From: Candidatus Legionella polyplacis
Lineage (GTDB): Bacteria > Pseudomonadota > Gammaproteobacteria > Legionellales > Legionellaceae
Assembly: GCF_002776555.1 (NCBI RefSeq)
Contig: NZ_CP021497.1
Coordinates: 186,001 to 250,000, forward strand
Reading direction: 5' to 3'
Length of the DNA: 64,000 nucleotides
Part shown: positions 48,278 through 58,480 of the stretch, one piece after another
How positions within the stretch are numbered: the stretch's first letter is position 1
How the letters are laid out: every line of letters begins with the position of its first letter
Translations under genes and position numbers: made by a program
Notes under the pieces: generated by a model
What the model was told of the DNA's origin: nothing
Database searches by the model: none
Seen by the model: only the letters and a program-made list of their open reading frames with translations

Positions 48278-48882
48278 CTCTAATAAAAAATCCTAAAATT
48301 TTTAAAAAAAAATATTATATTCGATTATATTTAATAAAATCATTTTAACTAAAATTAAAATAAACAATATTAATCATCTTAAATAATAAGATAATTAAAA
48401 ATTAAATATTTTAATAAAAAATTTATTGAGTAAATAATATTTTTTTTTAAAAATAAAATATTTAACTAATAAATCAATATAAATACATCTATAAAGTAAT
48501 TAATATTGACAAAATTATATTTAATATTTTATGAACTTACATAAATTTTAATAACATATTTTAAATATACTAAAATTTTAATAACTAACTGCTATTAAAT
48601 AGCAACATATTAACTTATATAATTAAAATATTACAATATACAAAAATCTTAAAATTTTAATAAACCTAATCTTAATAATATATAAAATAATAAAAAAATC
48701 TTTAAAAGAGATAGTTTTAAAAAATAATATTTAAATTAATAACAACCTTACTTATAAATAATATATATAAAATCTTATACAAAAAACTTAAAAAAATAAT
48801 AAAAATTAATTTTATTTATATTTAATAAATGAAAAATATAAAATATAATTACTAAAAAAAATTTTTATAAACTTAAAATTCT
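48278..48882. other. Non-coding spacer between dnaB and nadE
   Basis: These 605 bases, one of the two longest gene-free stretches here, are almost pure A/T. I see no open frame, tRNA or GC-containing structured RNA. Two small landmarks stand out: a TTGACA at 48506-48511, with only poor -10 matches at the right distance, and a 15-base palindrome, TGCTATT-A-AATAGCA, at 48590-48604. It may be the remains of a lost gene. Both flanking genes point outward, so both promoters should lie here. Confidence 0.5.
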
Positions 48883-50478
48883 ATGAATCAAATCAAAATA
48901 CTAATATCTCAAATAAATCCAATAATAGGATCTATTTATTATAATACTAAAAAAATTATTAAAATTATTGAAGCCAAACAAAAGTATTATGATATTATCA
49001 TATTCCCAGAACTTGCTATAACTGGATATTCAATAAATGAATTACTTACAAGAAAAGAATTTCATGAACATATTTTTGATAGTTTAAATAATATTTGTAC
49101 TAAAACAAAAAAATGTTACATAATTATTGGACACCCTTTATTAAAAGATAAGAAATGTTTTAACACTATATCAATTTTCTATAAAAAATCATGTATTGCT
49201 ACTTATTACAAACAATATTTAAACAACCAAATTTTATCTAATGAAAAAAAATATTTTACAAATGGAAAAAACAAACTATTAACTATAGTAATTAAAAAAA
49301 ATATATTTGGAATATGTACATTTGATGATTTAAAATATAAAAAAATAAAACAAAAAAATATTATTAATAAAATTAATTCCTTAATTTGTTTAAACGCATC
49401 ATATTTTGAAATAAACAAATCAAATTATAGAGAAGAATTATTAAAAAAATATGCAAAACATTATAAAACATCCATAATATATGTTAATCAAACAGGAGGT
49501 CAAGATGAATTTATCTTTGATGGACAATCAACAGTTTTTAATAATCAAGGCAAGATACGTGCAAAATTACCAACATTTAAAGAATGTTTACAAACAATAA
49601 TTATAAATAAAAAATATATAAAAGGAACAATATATCCATCTCTAAAGCATAATGCGATTATTTATCAAGCTTTAGTAAATGGAGTGCATGATTATATTAA
49701 AAAAAATAATTTTCCTGGAGCATTAATAGGATTGTCTGGAGGGATAGATTCTGCACTAACACTATCCATTGCCAATGATGCAATTGGACCAAAATATATA
49801 AAAGCTATACTTATGCCATCTCAATATACATCAAAAAACAGTTTAATTGATGCTAAAAAACAATCAAAAATGTTAGGCATAAAATACAATACAATCTATA
49901 TAAAACCAATATTTAAAAAATTTTTAAAAATTTTTCACAAAATTTTTAAAAAAATAGAAAAAAATATCATACAAGAAAACATACAATCAAGAATTCGAAA
50001 TGTATTAATGATGGGAATATCAAATAAAACAGGAAAACTCCTACTAAATACTAGTAACAAAAGTGAAATTGCTGTAGGATATTCTACACTATATGGAGAT
50101 ATGTCAGGTGGTTTTTCAGTACTAAAAGATATATTAAAAACTCAAATTTACTCTTTAGCTAAATACCGTAACAATATCTCATATGTTATTCCAAATAGAA
50201 TTATACTTAAAAAACCATCAGCAGAACTTATGTATAATCAATACGATCAAGATTTCCTACCCCAATACTCTATTATTGACTGTATTCTTGAACAATACAT
50301 AGAAAAAAATAAATCTATTAATGAAATAATAAATATGGGATTTTCACCAACAGAAATAAATCATATTTTATATCTAATAAAACGTAATGAATACAAAAGA
50401 AAACAATCTCCTCCTGGAATTAAAATAAGCACAAAAACATTCGGTATAGACTGGAATATTCCATTAACTTTAAGTTAA
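48883..50478 (+). CDS. nadE: NAD+ synthase with a glutaminase domain that lacks the catalytic cysteine
   Basis: NadE amidates deamido-NAD to NAD. The 531-residue protein has an N-terminal nitrilase-like glutaminase domain and a C-terminal synthetase domain with the P-loop SGGIDSA (285-291) and RSRIRNVLMM-like QSRIRNVLMMG. Of the glutaminase triad, glutamate (E43, in FPELAITGY) and lysine (K110) are present. Where the family reads Cys-Glu-Asp, this protein reads Phe-Asp-Asp (147-149, in GICTFDDLK). Spacing to LNAS matches the family without gaps, so the nearby C145 cannot be the nucleophile. The enzyme probably uses free ammonia. The synthetase part looks intact. Confidence 0.94.
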   Translation: MNQIKILISQINPIIGSIYYNTKKIIKIIEAKQKYYDIIIFPELAITGYSINELLTRKEFHEHIFDSLNNICTKTKKCYIIIGHPLLKDKKCFNTISIFYKKSCIATYYKQYLNNQILSNEKKYFTNGKNKLLTIVIKKNIFGICTFDDLKYKKIKQKNIINKINSLICLNASYFEINKSNYREELLKKYAKHYKTSIIYVNQTGGQDEFIFDGQSTVFNNQGKIRAKLPTFKECLQTIIINKKYIKGTIYPSLKHNAIIYQALVNGVHDYIKKNNFPGALIGLSGGIDSALTLSIANDAIGPKYIKAILMPSQYTSKNSLIDAKKQSKMLGIKYNTIYIKPIFKKFLKIFHKIFKKIEKNIIQENIQSRIRNVLMMGISNKTGKLLLNTSNKSEIAVGYSTLYGDMSGGFSVLKDILKTQIYSLAKYRNNISYVIPNRIILKKPSAELMYNQYDQDFLPQYSIIDCILEQYIEKNKSINEIINMGFSPTEINHILYLIKRNEYKRKQSPPGIKISTKTFGIDWNIPLTLS

Positions 50479-50612
50479 ATAATATTTAAAAATAAAACAA
50501 AACATAATCCTTTACAATAGATTTCATTCTTAATAATGTTTTCAGAATTTGCAAAAAATTATATATTTATCAAAAATAAATAAATAATGTTATAAATCAA
50601 ATAATATTTATA

Positions 50613-51302
50613 ATGAAAAAAAACTATCTTATCATACCATCAATACTTTCAGCAAACCCAATTTGCTTAAAAAAAGAAATTAAAAAAATTATAGAAACTA
50701 AAACTGAAATGATTCATATTGATATTACAGATAACCATTACGTTCCAAATCTTACATTCGGAATTTCTACATGTCAATCAATCAAAAAACATTTTCCAAC
50801 AATAAAATTAGATATACATTTAATGGCACATCCTACAAGAAATCTAATTTACTCTATGTTAAAAATAAAAGCTAACCGAATCACTATACATATAGATTCT
50901 TCTACTCATATAAATCATATTATGAATATAATAAAAAAACATTGTAAAATAGGAATTGCTTTAAATCCTACTAATTCTCCATTGCAAATAAAAAAATATT
51001 TTAACAATATTGATTATGTAGTAATTATGTCCGTAAATCCAGGATTTCCAAACCAAAAATTTATACCAAAAATAAAAAACAAAATTAAATGGATAAAAAA
51101 AAACTTCCCTAAATTAACTATTTGTATAGATGGAGGAATAAATACTCACAATATCTTATCGTTAGCAAAACATGGAGCTAAACAATTCGTTATTGGCAAT
51201 ACTATATTTTCTAAATCAAATTATAACAAAATTATTTCTAATCTATATAAAAAATTAAATACATTAAACTTATCATACTCAATAAAAAATATTGTTAAAT
51301 AA
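50613..51302 (+). CDS. rpe: Ribulose-phosphate 3-epimerase
   Basis: Rpe interconverts ribulose-5-phosphate and xylulose-5-phosphate. The 229-residue TIM barrel begins IIPSILSANP. Metal ligands appear in MIHIDITDNHYVPNLTFG and LDIHLMAHP, and a catalytic aspartate in ICIDGGINTHN; MSVNPGFPNQKFIP is also typical. The usual DVMDGHF motif reads DITDNHY here, a conservative drift that keeps the ligands. It feeds the pentose-phosphate pool used by prs. Length is normal. Confidence 0.95.
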   Translation: MKKNYLIIPSILSANPICLKKEIKKIIETKTEMIHIDITDNHYVPNLTFGISTCQSIKKHFPTIKLDIHLMAHPTRNLIYSMLKIKANRITIHIDSSTHINHIMNIIKKHCKIGIALNPTNSPLQIKKYFNNIDYVVIMSVNPGFPNQKFIPKIKNKIKWIKKNFPKLTICIDGGINTHNILSLAKHGAKQFVIGNTIFSKSNYNKIISNLYKKLNTLNLSYSIKNIVK

Positions 51303-51494
51303 AAACCAATAAAAAATTATTGTATACTTTAAAAAAAACAAATTTATTTCAAAATAAAATTACTGTATAAAAAATATTTTTATAAAAAAACATAAATTTC
51401 AGATATTTAAATATTTTTAAAAAAAAATATTATATACTAAATTCAATTTATACTATATAAGTTATAAAAATTTTAAAAAATAAAGGAACAATTT

Positions 51495-54188
51495 ATGAAA
51501 GAAAAAAAAAATTTTTTTTCAACAATATCGCAATTATCAAATAATAATAAAATTTATCATTTCTTTGATATCAAAAAAATAGAAAATCTATATCAAATAG
51601 ATATTAATAAATTACCTTTTTCACTAAAAATAATTTTAGAAAATTTATTACGCTTTCAAGATAAAAATACTAATATATCACAAGATATTAAAGAAATTTT
51701 TAATTGGACAAAAAATAAAACATCTAAACATGAAATTTCTTTTTTTCCTACAAGAGTTCTTATGCAAGATTTTACAGGTATACCTACATTAATTGATTTA
51801 GTTACAATACAAGAAAAATTATCAAATATAAAAAAAAATACAAAAAAAACATTATCATTTTCTATTCCAACTGATCTCATAATAGATCACTCAATAACTG
51901 TTAATTCATATAACTCACTTAATTCACTAAGTATCAATGAATCTATTGAAGCAAAACAAAATAAAGAAAGATACAAATTTTTAAAATGGGCAAAACAAAC
52001 ATTTTCAAACTTTCATATAATTCCACCTGGAACAGGAATTTGCCATCAAATCAACTTAGAATATTTAGCAAAAGTTATCTGGACAAAAAAAATAAACAAT
52101 AAACTATTTGCTTTTCCAGACTCAGTTATAGGAACAGATTCACATACAACTATGATTAACTCACTAGGAATACTTGGATGGGGAGTTGGAGGTATTGAAG
52201 CAGAAACAGCAATACTAGGATATCCTATATCAATTACCATACCAGAAATCATTGGAATAAAAATAATCGGAAAATTAAATGATAAAATTACATCAACAGA
52301 TGTAGCATTAACAATTACAAAAATTTTAAGAGAAAAAGAAGTCATTGGAAAATTTATTGAATTTTACGGTCCAAGCCTCAAATATTTATCTATTCCAGAT
52401 CGAGCTACGATCTCTAATATGGCTCCAGAATATGGAGCAACTTGTGCAATCTTTCCTATAGATCAAGAAACTTTAAACTATTTATTTTTAACAAAAAATA
52501 ATAAAAATTTAATAAATTTAGTAAAAAACTATTGTAAATCACAAAAACTATGGTATGAAAAAAATATGGAAGAACCAATATATACTGATTTTATCACTAT
52601 AAATCTTTCTACCATCAACACATCTATATCAGGACCAAAAAAACCAGAAGATTTAAACTCATTAAAATCCGCTTCAACAACATTATATAAATATATAAAA
52701 AAAATAAATAATAATAAGATTACTAAATCTTTTTCTATAAAAAATCAATCATATTCCTTAAAAAACGGTCATATAATAATTGCAGCTATAACTAGCTGTA
52801 CAAATACATCTAATCCTTTCTCTATAATAACTGCAGGAATACTAGCTAAAAACGCAATAAATAAAGGATTAAATACTCAACCATGGGTTAAAACATCCTT
52901 TGCACCTGGATCTAAAGTAGTAACAAAATACCTACAACAAATGAATTTACAAACTTATTTGGATAAACTGGGATTTTCCATTGTAGGATATGGATGCACA
53001 ACCTGCATTGGAAATACAGGACCAATATCTAAAGAAATTACAAAAACCATTCAAAACAATAATATTATTGTTTGCTCAATATTATCCGGTAATAGAAACT
53101 TTGAAGGAAGAATACACCCATTAATTAAAATGAATTGGTTATGCTCTCCACCTCTTGTAATTGCATATGCTCTATGTGGATCAATGCTTATTGATTTATC
53201 AAGAAACCCAATAGGAATAAATCAAAATGGAAATAAAATCTACTTAAAAGATATATGGCCAAGTCAAAATGAAATTTTATCAAAAATAAAAAATATTAAC
53301 AACGATCTCTTTCACAAAGAATATATTAATATATATCAAGGAAATGATCAATGGAAATCTATAATACATAAAAATAATAATTCTGATAACAGCTATCAAT
53401 GGTCAAAATCATCTACATATATTCAAAAATCACCTTTTTTAAAAAATTTCTCATTATCTTATAAAAAAACTCATAATATTGTCATAAACAATGCATATAT
53501 TTTAGCTATATTTGGAGATTCAATTACTACAGATCATATATCACCAGCAGGATCTATACCAATCAATTCACCAGCTGGGAAATACCTAATATCTAAAGGA
53601 ATAAAAGAAAAAGACTTTAATTCTTATGGATCAAGAAGAGGAAATCATAAAATAATGATCAGAGGAACATTTTCAAATATAAGAATACAAAATGAGATTA
53701 TTCCTAATATATTAGGAGGATTTACAAAGCATCTTCCATCCAATCAAATTATGTCTATATATGAAGCCTCTAAAATATATAAAAAAAATAAACAAGATTT
53801 AATTATAATTGCTGGAAAAAACTATGGAACAGGATCATCAAGAGACTGGGCAGCAAAAGGAACATCATTGTTAGGAATAAAAGCAATAATTGCAGAAAGT
53901 TTTGAAAGAATCCATCGCTCAAACTTGATAGGAATGGGAGTTCTTCCATTACAATTTACACACAACATGAATAGATTAACATTAAAGCTAAATGGAGAAG
54001 AAAGAATATCTATACATATAAATTCCAATATAAAGCCAAATGACCTAATAAAAACAACAATAAAATATCCAAATAATAAAATAAAAATTATCAATCTTAT
54101 TTGCAGAATAGATACCATAAATGAATTAAATTTTTATTTAAATGGAGGAATTTTAAAATACGTTCTTAAAAATTATCTAAAACAATAA
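51495..54188 (+). CDS. acnA: Aconitate hydratase A
   Basis: AcnA isomerises citrate and isocitrate in the TCA cycle using a labile 4Fe-4S cluster. AAAGGA lies nine bases before the ATG. The 897-residue protein shows PTDLIIDHSITVNSY, GTGICHQINLEYL, GTDSHTTMINSLGILGWGVGG (split around residue 216), and the cluster cysteines in ITSCTNTSNP and GYGCTTCIGNTG. The swivelling domain follows with GDSITTDHISPAGSIP, YGSRRGNH and YGTGSSRDWAAKG. Length matches E. coli (891). It stands alone before tRNA-Thr. Confidence 0.97.
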   Translation: MKEKKNFFSTISQLSNNNKIYHFFDIKKIENLYQIDINKLPFSLKIILENLLRFQDKNTNISQDIKEIFNWTKNKTSKHEISFFPTRVLMQDFTGIPTLIDLVTIQEKLSNIKKNTKKTLSFSIPTDLIIDHSITVNSYNSLNSLSINESIEAKQNKERYKFLKWAKQTFSNFHIIPPGTGICHQINLEYLAKVIWTKKINNKLFAFPDSVIGTDSHTTMINSLGILGWGVGGIEAETAILGYPISITIPEIIGIKIIGKLNDKITSTDVALTITKILREKEVIGKFIEFYGPSLKYLSIPDRATISNMAPEYGATCAIFPIDQETLNYLFLTKNNKNLINLVKNYCKSQKLWYEKNMEEPIYTDFITINLSTINTSISGPKKPEDLNSLKSASTTLYKYIKKINNNKITKSFSIKNQSYSLKNGHIIIAAITSCTNTSNPFSIITAGILAKNAINKGLNTQPWVKTSFAPGSKVVTKYLQQMNLQTYLDKLGFSIVGYGCTTCIGNTGPISKEITKTIQNNNIIVCSILSGNRNFEGRIHPLIKMNWLCSPPLVIAYALCGSMLIDLSRNPIGINQNGNKIYLKDIWPSQNEILSKIKNINNDLFHKEYINIYQGNDQWKSIIHKNNNSDNSYQWSKSSTYIQKSPFLKNFSLSYKKTHNIVINNAYILAIFGDSITTDHISPAGSIPINSPAGKYLISKGIKEKDFNSYGSRRGNHKIMIRGTFSNIRIQNEIIPNILGGFTKHLPSNQIMSIYEASKIYKKNKQDLIIIAGKNYGTGSSRDWAAKGTSLLGIKAIIAESFERIHRSNLIGMGVLPLQFTHNMNRLTLKLNGEERISIHINSNIKPNDLIKTTIKYPNNKIKIINLICRIDTINELNFYLNGGILKYVLKNYLKQ

Positions 54189-54267
54189 ATAATTATTAAA
54201 AAAATATTTTTTATAAAACAATTAAATACTTTATATTTATTAACAATAATATTTAATTAAAATCACA

Positions 54268-54340
54268 GCCGTTGTAGCTCAGTTGGTAGAGCAATTAATT
54301 CGTAATTAATAGGTCCACAGTTCAATTCTGTGCAACGGCA
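54268..54340 (+). tRNA. tRNA-Thr (anticodon CGT)
   Basis: Acceptor GCCGTTG pairs with CAACGGC, discriminator A. The D arm is GCTCAGTTGGTAGAGC, the anticodon loop TTCGTAA has CGT at 54301-54303, and the T arm is CACAG/CTGTG around TTCAATT. The anticodon stem is ATTAA/TTAAT, five A-T pairs with no G-C. CCA is not encoded. The tRNA reads only ACG, a rare codon in such a genome. Confidence 0.94.
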
Positions 54341-54492
54341 TTTTTATATATTTTACACTCTAAAAAATTTTAATAATTACATTAAGCAAAAAAATAAAAA
54401 ACAAAGCAATTATAATAAGATTCACTATTGATTTCTTTAATTTATTAAAAAAATAATATTAAGATCATTAATAACATAATATTTTTAAATGT

Positions 54493-55392
54493 TCAATAAT
54501 TCATTTTTTGCTTTATAGCCTTTAACACAATTAAAGCTTGATTCATTTCATCAACATCATGTGTTCTAATTATACTTACTCCTTGCAAAATTGAAAATAT
54601 AGACATTACAATACTACCTATTAAACGTTCATGTACTAATTTATTTAATAATACACCTAATGTAGATTTTCTTGACAAACCAATTAAAATTGGCAATTCA
54701 TATTTAGAAAATCTCTTAAGATTACTTATAATTCTTATGTTGTCTTCGACAGATTTGTTAAAACCAAAACCAGGATCAATAATCAAATTTTTTCTTTGTA
54801 TACCTACATTAATACAATCAATAATTTTTTGTTCAAAAAAATAACTAATATCATCTATAACATCTTTTTTTCTATAATTTATATTGGAAAACTCATCTAA
54901 AATTACATTATTTTGATAATTAATATTATTATTACCTCTACCTCCATGCATTATACAAATAGGAATATCAATAGATGCTACAAACTTTAAAGAATCTCTA
55001 TCAGATAAAGAACTAACATCATTAATAAAAGAAGCTCCAGCTAATAATGCTTCATACATAACGATTAATTTTGTTGTATCAATTGAAATACATATGTCAC
55101 TTTTAGATCTGATTTTTTTAATTACTGGTATTACTCTACGCAATTCTTCATCCACATCAATAGGTGTATATCCAGGTCTAGTAGATTCACCACCTATATC
55201 AATTATATCTGCACCTTTAGAAATCATATAAAAAGCATGTTCAACAGCATTTTGAGTATCAAAAAATTTTCCACCATCAAAAAAAGAATCTGGAGTTACA
55301 TTTAATACCCCCATAATTAACGGATATACCAACATATTATAATATCCTTTTTTGTAATTAATACGCCAATTTTCAAATTCCTCAGCATTCAT
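54493..55392 (-). CDS. folP: Dihydropteroate synthase
   Basis: FolP joins p-aminobenzoate to the pterin pyrophosphate, the middle of folate synthesis. The 299-residue TIM barrel has LIMGVLNVTPDSFFDGGKF (usual form DSFSDGG), GADIIDIGGESTRPGYTP, SIDTTK, and FINDVSSLSD. Near the C-terminal half are LIIDPGFGFNKSVEDN and GLSRKST. Key binding residues are present. It ends the rlmE-ftsH-folP series; glmM, often next in line in gammaproteobacteria, is absent. Confidence 0.95.
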   Translation of the reverse strand: MNAEEFENWRINYKKGYYNMLVYPLIMGVLNVTPDSFFDGGKFFDTQNAVEHAFYMISKGADIIDIGGESTRPGYTPIDVDEELRRVIPVIKKIRSKSDICISIDTTKLIVMYEALLAGASFINDVSSLSDRDSLKFVASIDIPICIMHGGRGNNNINYQNNVILDEFSNINYRKKDVIDDISYFFEQKIIDCINVGIQRKNLIIDPGFGFNKSVEDNIRIISNLKRFSKYELPILIGLSRKSTLGVLLNKLVHERLIGSIVMSIFSILQGVSIIRTHDVDEMNQALIVLKAIKQKMNY

Positions 55393-55505
55393 ATATCATC
55401 TTTTTATAATTTTAAAAACATATAAAAAACCACAAAATTATTTTAAATAAATATCTTATCAAGTAACCTTGTTTAACAATAAAAAACAAACAATTTATTT
55501 ACATA

Positions 55506-57350
55506 TTAACAATTAAGATCAATATTTTTAGAATTAACAGTAGAATCAACGTTATTAATAGACATAATTTTCTTAATTTGCTCTAAATCAATTGTCTCAT
55601 ATCTAATTAATTGATCAGCCATTAAATGTAACTTATCTATATTAGATATAAGCATCTCTTTAGCAACATTATAAGCACAAGAAACAATCTTATCTATTTC
55701 ATCATCAATTTTTTTTGCCGTACTATCAGATATTTCTTTTCGTTGATTATTAACAGTCTTCCCTAAAAATATCTCTCCATGCTCTTCCCCATATGTTAAA
55801 GGTCCAAGATTAGATAATCCCCATATAGTAACCATCTTACGAGCAATAGACGTAGCTCTAGCTATATCATTAGCTGCTCCAGTTGTAATACTTTCTAAGC
55901 CAAAAACTAATTCTTCCGCTATTCGACCACCAAACAAGCTAGACAATTGACTCTCTAAACGTCTCTTACTAAAATTAAAATGATCCTTTTCAGGTAAAAA
56001 CATAGTAACTCCTAATGCCATTCCTCTAGGTATAATTGTAACTTTATAAACTGGATCATGTTCTGGAACCAGTAAACCAACTATTGCATGACCAGCTTCA
56101 TGATATGCTGTAAGTCTTTTATCTTTTTCACTCATAATCATAGACTTTCTTTCAGATCCCATAATAATCTTATCTTTAGCTTTTTCTAACTCAAATAAAC
56201 CCACCATAGATTTATTAAATCTAGCAGCAAATAATGCTGCTTCATTAACTAAATTAGCTAAATCTGCTCCAGAAAATCCAGGAGTTCCACGAGCAATAGA
56301 TACTATATCTATCTTTTCATCTAAAGAAATCTTTTTCAAATGCACTTTTAAAATTTCTTCACGACCACGGATATCAGGTAAAGGAACAACAACCTGTCTA
56401 TCAAATCTTCCAGGTCGTAACAATGCAGGATCAAGAACATCTGGTCTGTTAGTAGCGGAAATCACAATAACTCCATCATTCCCATCAAACCCATCCATTT
56501 CAACCAATAATTGATTTAACGTCTGCTCACGCTCATCATGTCCACCTCCCAATCCAGATCCTCTATGTCTTCCAACTGCATCAATTTCATCAATAAAAAT
56601 AATACAAGGAGAATGTTTTTTTGCTTGATCAAACATATCTCTCACACGTGATGCTCCAACACCAACAAACATTTCTACAAAATCTGAACCAGAAATTGTA
56701 AAAAATGGAACTTTAGCTTCTCCTGCTACTGCTTTAGCTAACAAAGTTTTTCCAGTACCAGGAGAACCAACTAATAAAATTCCTTTGGGTATACGACCTC
56801 CTAAACGTTGAAACTTAGACGGATCCTTAAGAAAATCAACTAACTCCTTAACTTCCTCTTTAGCCTCATCTATACCAACAACATCAGCAAAAGTAACCTT
56901 TACCTGATCTTCTCCTAAAAGCTTAGCTCTAGACCTTCCAAAAGACATAGCTCCTCTTCCACCACCCTGCATCTGTTTCATAAAAAAAATCCATACACCT
57001 ATTAATAACAACATAGGAAACCAATTTACAAATAAATGTAATAAAAAACTTTCCTGCTGTTTTCCTTGCCCACTAACATCAACTTTATTTTTTAATAACT
57101 GACCTAATAATGCATCATCTTGCATAGGTATATAAGTAATAAACTGATGATTATCTTTCATTTGTCCTTTCACTAATTTGTTATCTTCAATCGTAACAGA
57201 ATCAACCATTCCATGATCAACATTATTTAAAAATTGACTATAAGAAATTCTTAATATAGATGTTCGACGATATCCAAAATTACTAAAAACAGTAATTAAA
57301 ATAATTACTATTACTAACCATAAAAACAAATTTTTTATCATATCATTCAA
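55506..57350 (-). CDS. ftsH: ATP-dependent zinc metalloprotease FtsH
   Basis: FtsH is the membrane-anchored AAA+ protease for quality control and for LpxC turnover in proteobacteria. The 614-residue protein has two N-terminal membrane segments (about residues 5-24 and 104-124). The AAA domain carries Walker [14 protein letters not shown] and Walker [16 protein letters not shown], with the second region of homology at [19 protein letters not shown]. The zinc site is HEAGH (in [14 protein letters not shown]). Length is near E. coli (644), with a shorter tail. It follows rlmE by 132 bp. Confidence 0.97.
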   Translation of the reverse strand: MNDMIKNLFLWLVIVIILITVFSNFGYRRTSILRISYSQFLNNVDHGMVDSVTIEDNKLVKGQMKDNHQFITYIPMQDDALLGQLLKNKVDVSGQGKQQESFLLHLFVNWFPMLLLIGVWIFFMKQMQGGGRGAMSFGRSRAKLLGEDQVKVTFADVVGIDEAKEEVKELVDFLKDPSKFQRLGGRIPKGILLVGSPGTGKTLLAKAVAGEAKVPFFTISGSDFVEMFVGVGASRVRDMFDQAKKHSPCIIFIDEIDAVGRHRGSGLGGGHDEREQTLNQLLVEMDGFDGNDGVIVISATNRPDVLDPALLRPGRFDRQVVVPLPDIRGREEILKVHLKKISLDEKIDIVSIARGTPGFSGADLANLVNEAALFAARFNKSMVGLFELEKAKDKIIMGSERKSMIMSEKDKRLTAYHEAGHAIVGLLVPEHDPVYKVTIIPRGMALGVTMFLPEKDHFNFSKRRLESQLSSLFGGRIAEELVFGLESITTGAANDIARATSIARKMVTIWGLSNLGPLTYGEEHGEIFLGKTVNNQRKEISDSTAKKIDDEIDKIVSCAYNVAKEMLISNIDKLHLMADQLIRYETIDLEQIKKIMSINNVDSTVNSKNIDLNC

Positions 57351-57482
57351 ATAATTACTCCGAAAAAATTATATTCGTGTAAAATAAAATAATATCCTAT
57401 ATTATATAGAGCTTTTATCTTATAAAAAACATAAAATAAAACATTCATTGCATAAAAATAAACAAAAAAAAATTTTTAAATT

Positions 57483-58121
57483 TTAAAACATTTTGTTGTA
57501 CCCAATAAAATATTTACCTAATAAATAAGCTTCTCTTGAAAAAGAACGCGAGGCTAATGGTTTATAAATTCTAACCTTTCTAAAATAGGAACGTACTTTA
57601 TTAATAAAATTATTTAATCCATATCCATAAAAAACTTTTATCAGCATTATTCCATTAAATTTTAATACTTTAATACTAAATCTCAATACTGATTCATTCA
57701 ATTCTAATAATCTTGGTATATCTATTTCAGGAAAACCACTAGTACTACAAGCCATATCTGATAAAACTAATTCTATTTTCCTATAAGTTAATAAACTAAA
57801 CAATTTATCTAATACCGAACTATTAAAAAAATCTCCATGAATAAAAGACACACCAAAAATATCTTTCATAGGAACTTTGTCTAGAGCATAAATTTTTGTA
57901 CTTCTTCCTAATTTTTTTAAAATATACTGTACCCAACTTCCTGGTGAAGATCCTAAATCAATAATCTTTGTACCAAATTTTAATAAATTCTCTTTTTCAT
58001 CTATTTCTTTAAGTTTATAAACTGCTCTACTTCTATAACCTTCAAATTTAGCTCTTTTCAAAAATGGATCACGAAAATAATAATTATGAACCCAATGATT
58101 TTTCTTTTTAGAACAAGACAT
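57483..58121 (-). CDS. rlmE: 23S rRNA (uridine(2552)-2'-O)-methyltransferase
   Basis: RlmE (RrmJ/FtsJ) methylates U2552 in the 50S A loop, a late assembly step. The 212-residue protein begins with a basic segment and has the FtsJ pattern: GYRSRAVYKLKEIDEKENLL, the SAM motif IIDLGSSPGSWVQYIL, LVLSDMACSTSG (catalytic aspartate), and ILKFNGIMLIKVFYG (catalytic lysine), ending SRSFSREAYLLGK. Length matches E. coli (209). It heads the rlmE-ftsH-folP series, a conserved arrangement. Confidence 0.95.
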   Translation of the reverse strand: MSCSKKKNHWVHNYYFRDPFLKRAKFEGYRSRAVYKLKEIDEKENLLKFGTKIIDLGSSPGSWVQYILKKLGRSTKIYALDKVPMKDIFGVSFIHGDFFNSSVLDKLFSLLTYRKIELVLSDMACSTSGFPEIDIPRLLELNESVLRFSIKVLKFNGIMLIKVFYGYGLNNFINKVRSYFRKVRIYKPLASRSFSREAYLLGKYFIGYNKMF

Positions 58122-58480
58122 AATATATAATTATTAATATTATTAATTAATAATTATATACTATTTTTTTATTTTTCTATAAAAAAATTATATTTTATTA
58201 TTTTTTTTTAAGATAAAAAATATCTTAATAAGATACCACTAAACCTTTATTTAAAGATGAGATATTACTCAAAATTACCTATAACAATCAACACATTTTA
58301 TTTTTTTTAAAAAAACATAATACTTAACATTTAAAATTAATAAATATTTATTAATATAAAACATACTTGTAATAATAAAAAACTAACATCTATATGTTAA
58401 ATATCTCATTAAGATATAAATACATTTGTACATAATTAAAAAAACTAAAATTAAATACAACATTATATGATAATGTAATC
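58122..58480. other. Non-coding spacer between rlmE and pgsA (divergent)
   Basis: These 359 A/T-rich bases separate two divergent genes. I see no open frame with a credible start and no structured RNA. Both promoters should lie here, but none of the many A/T boxes stands out. Confidence 0.5.

Noticed and set aside
48506..48534. Possible promoter with perfect TTGACA upstream of nadE
   Set aside because: At 16-18 bases downstream there is no good -10 box, and it is about 350 bp from the start codon; only noted in the spacer entry.
52046..52345. 99-codon open frame antisense to acnA (another at 53822-54118)
   Set aside because: Both lie inside the intact aconitase gene and show no family features.
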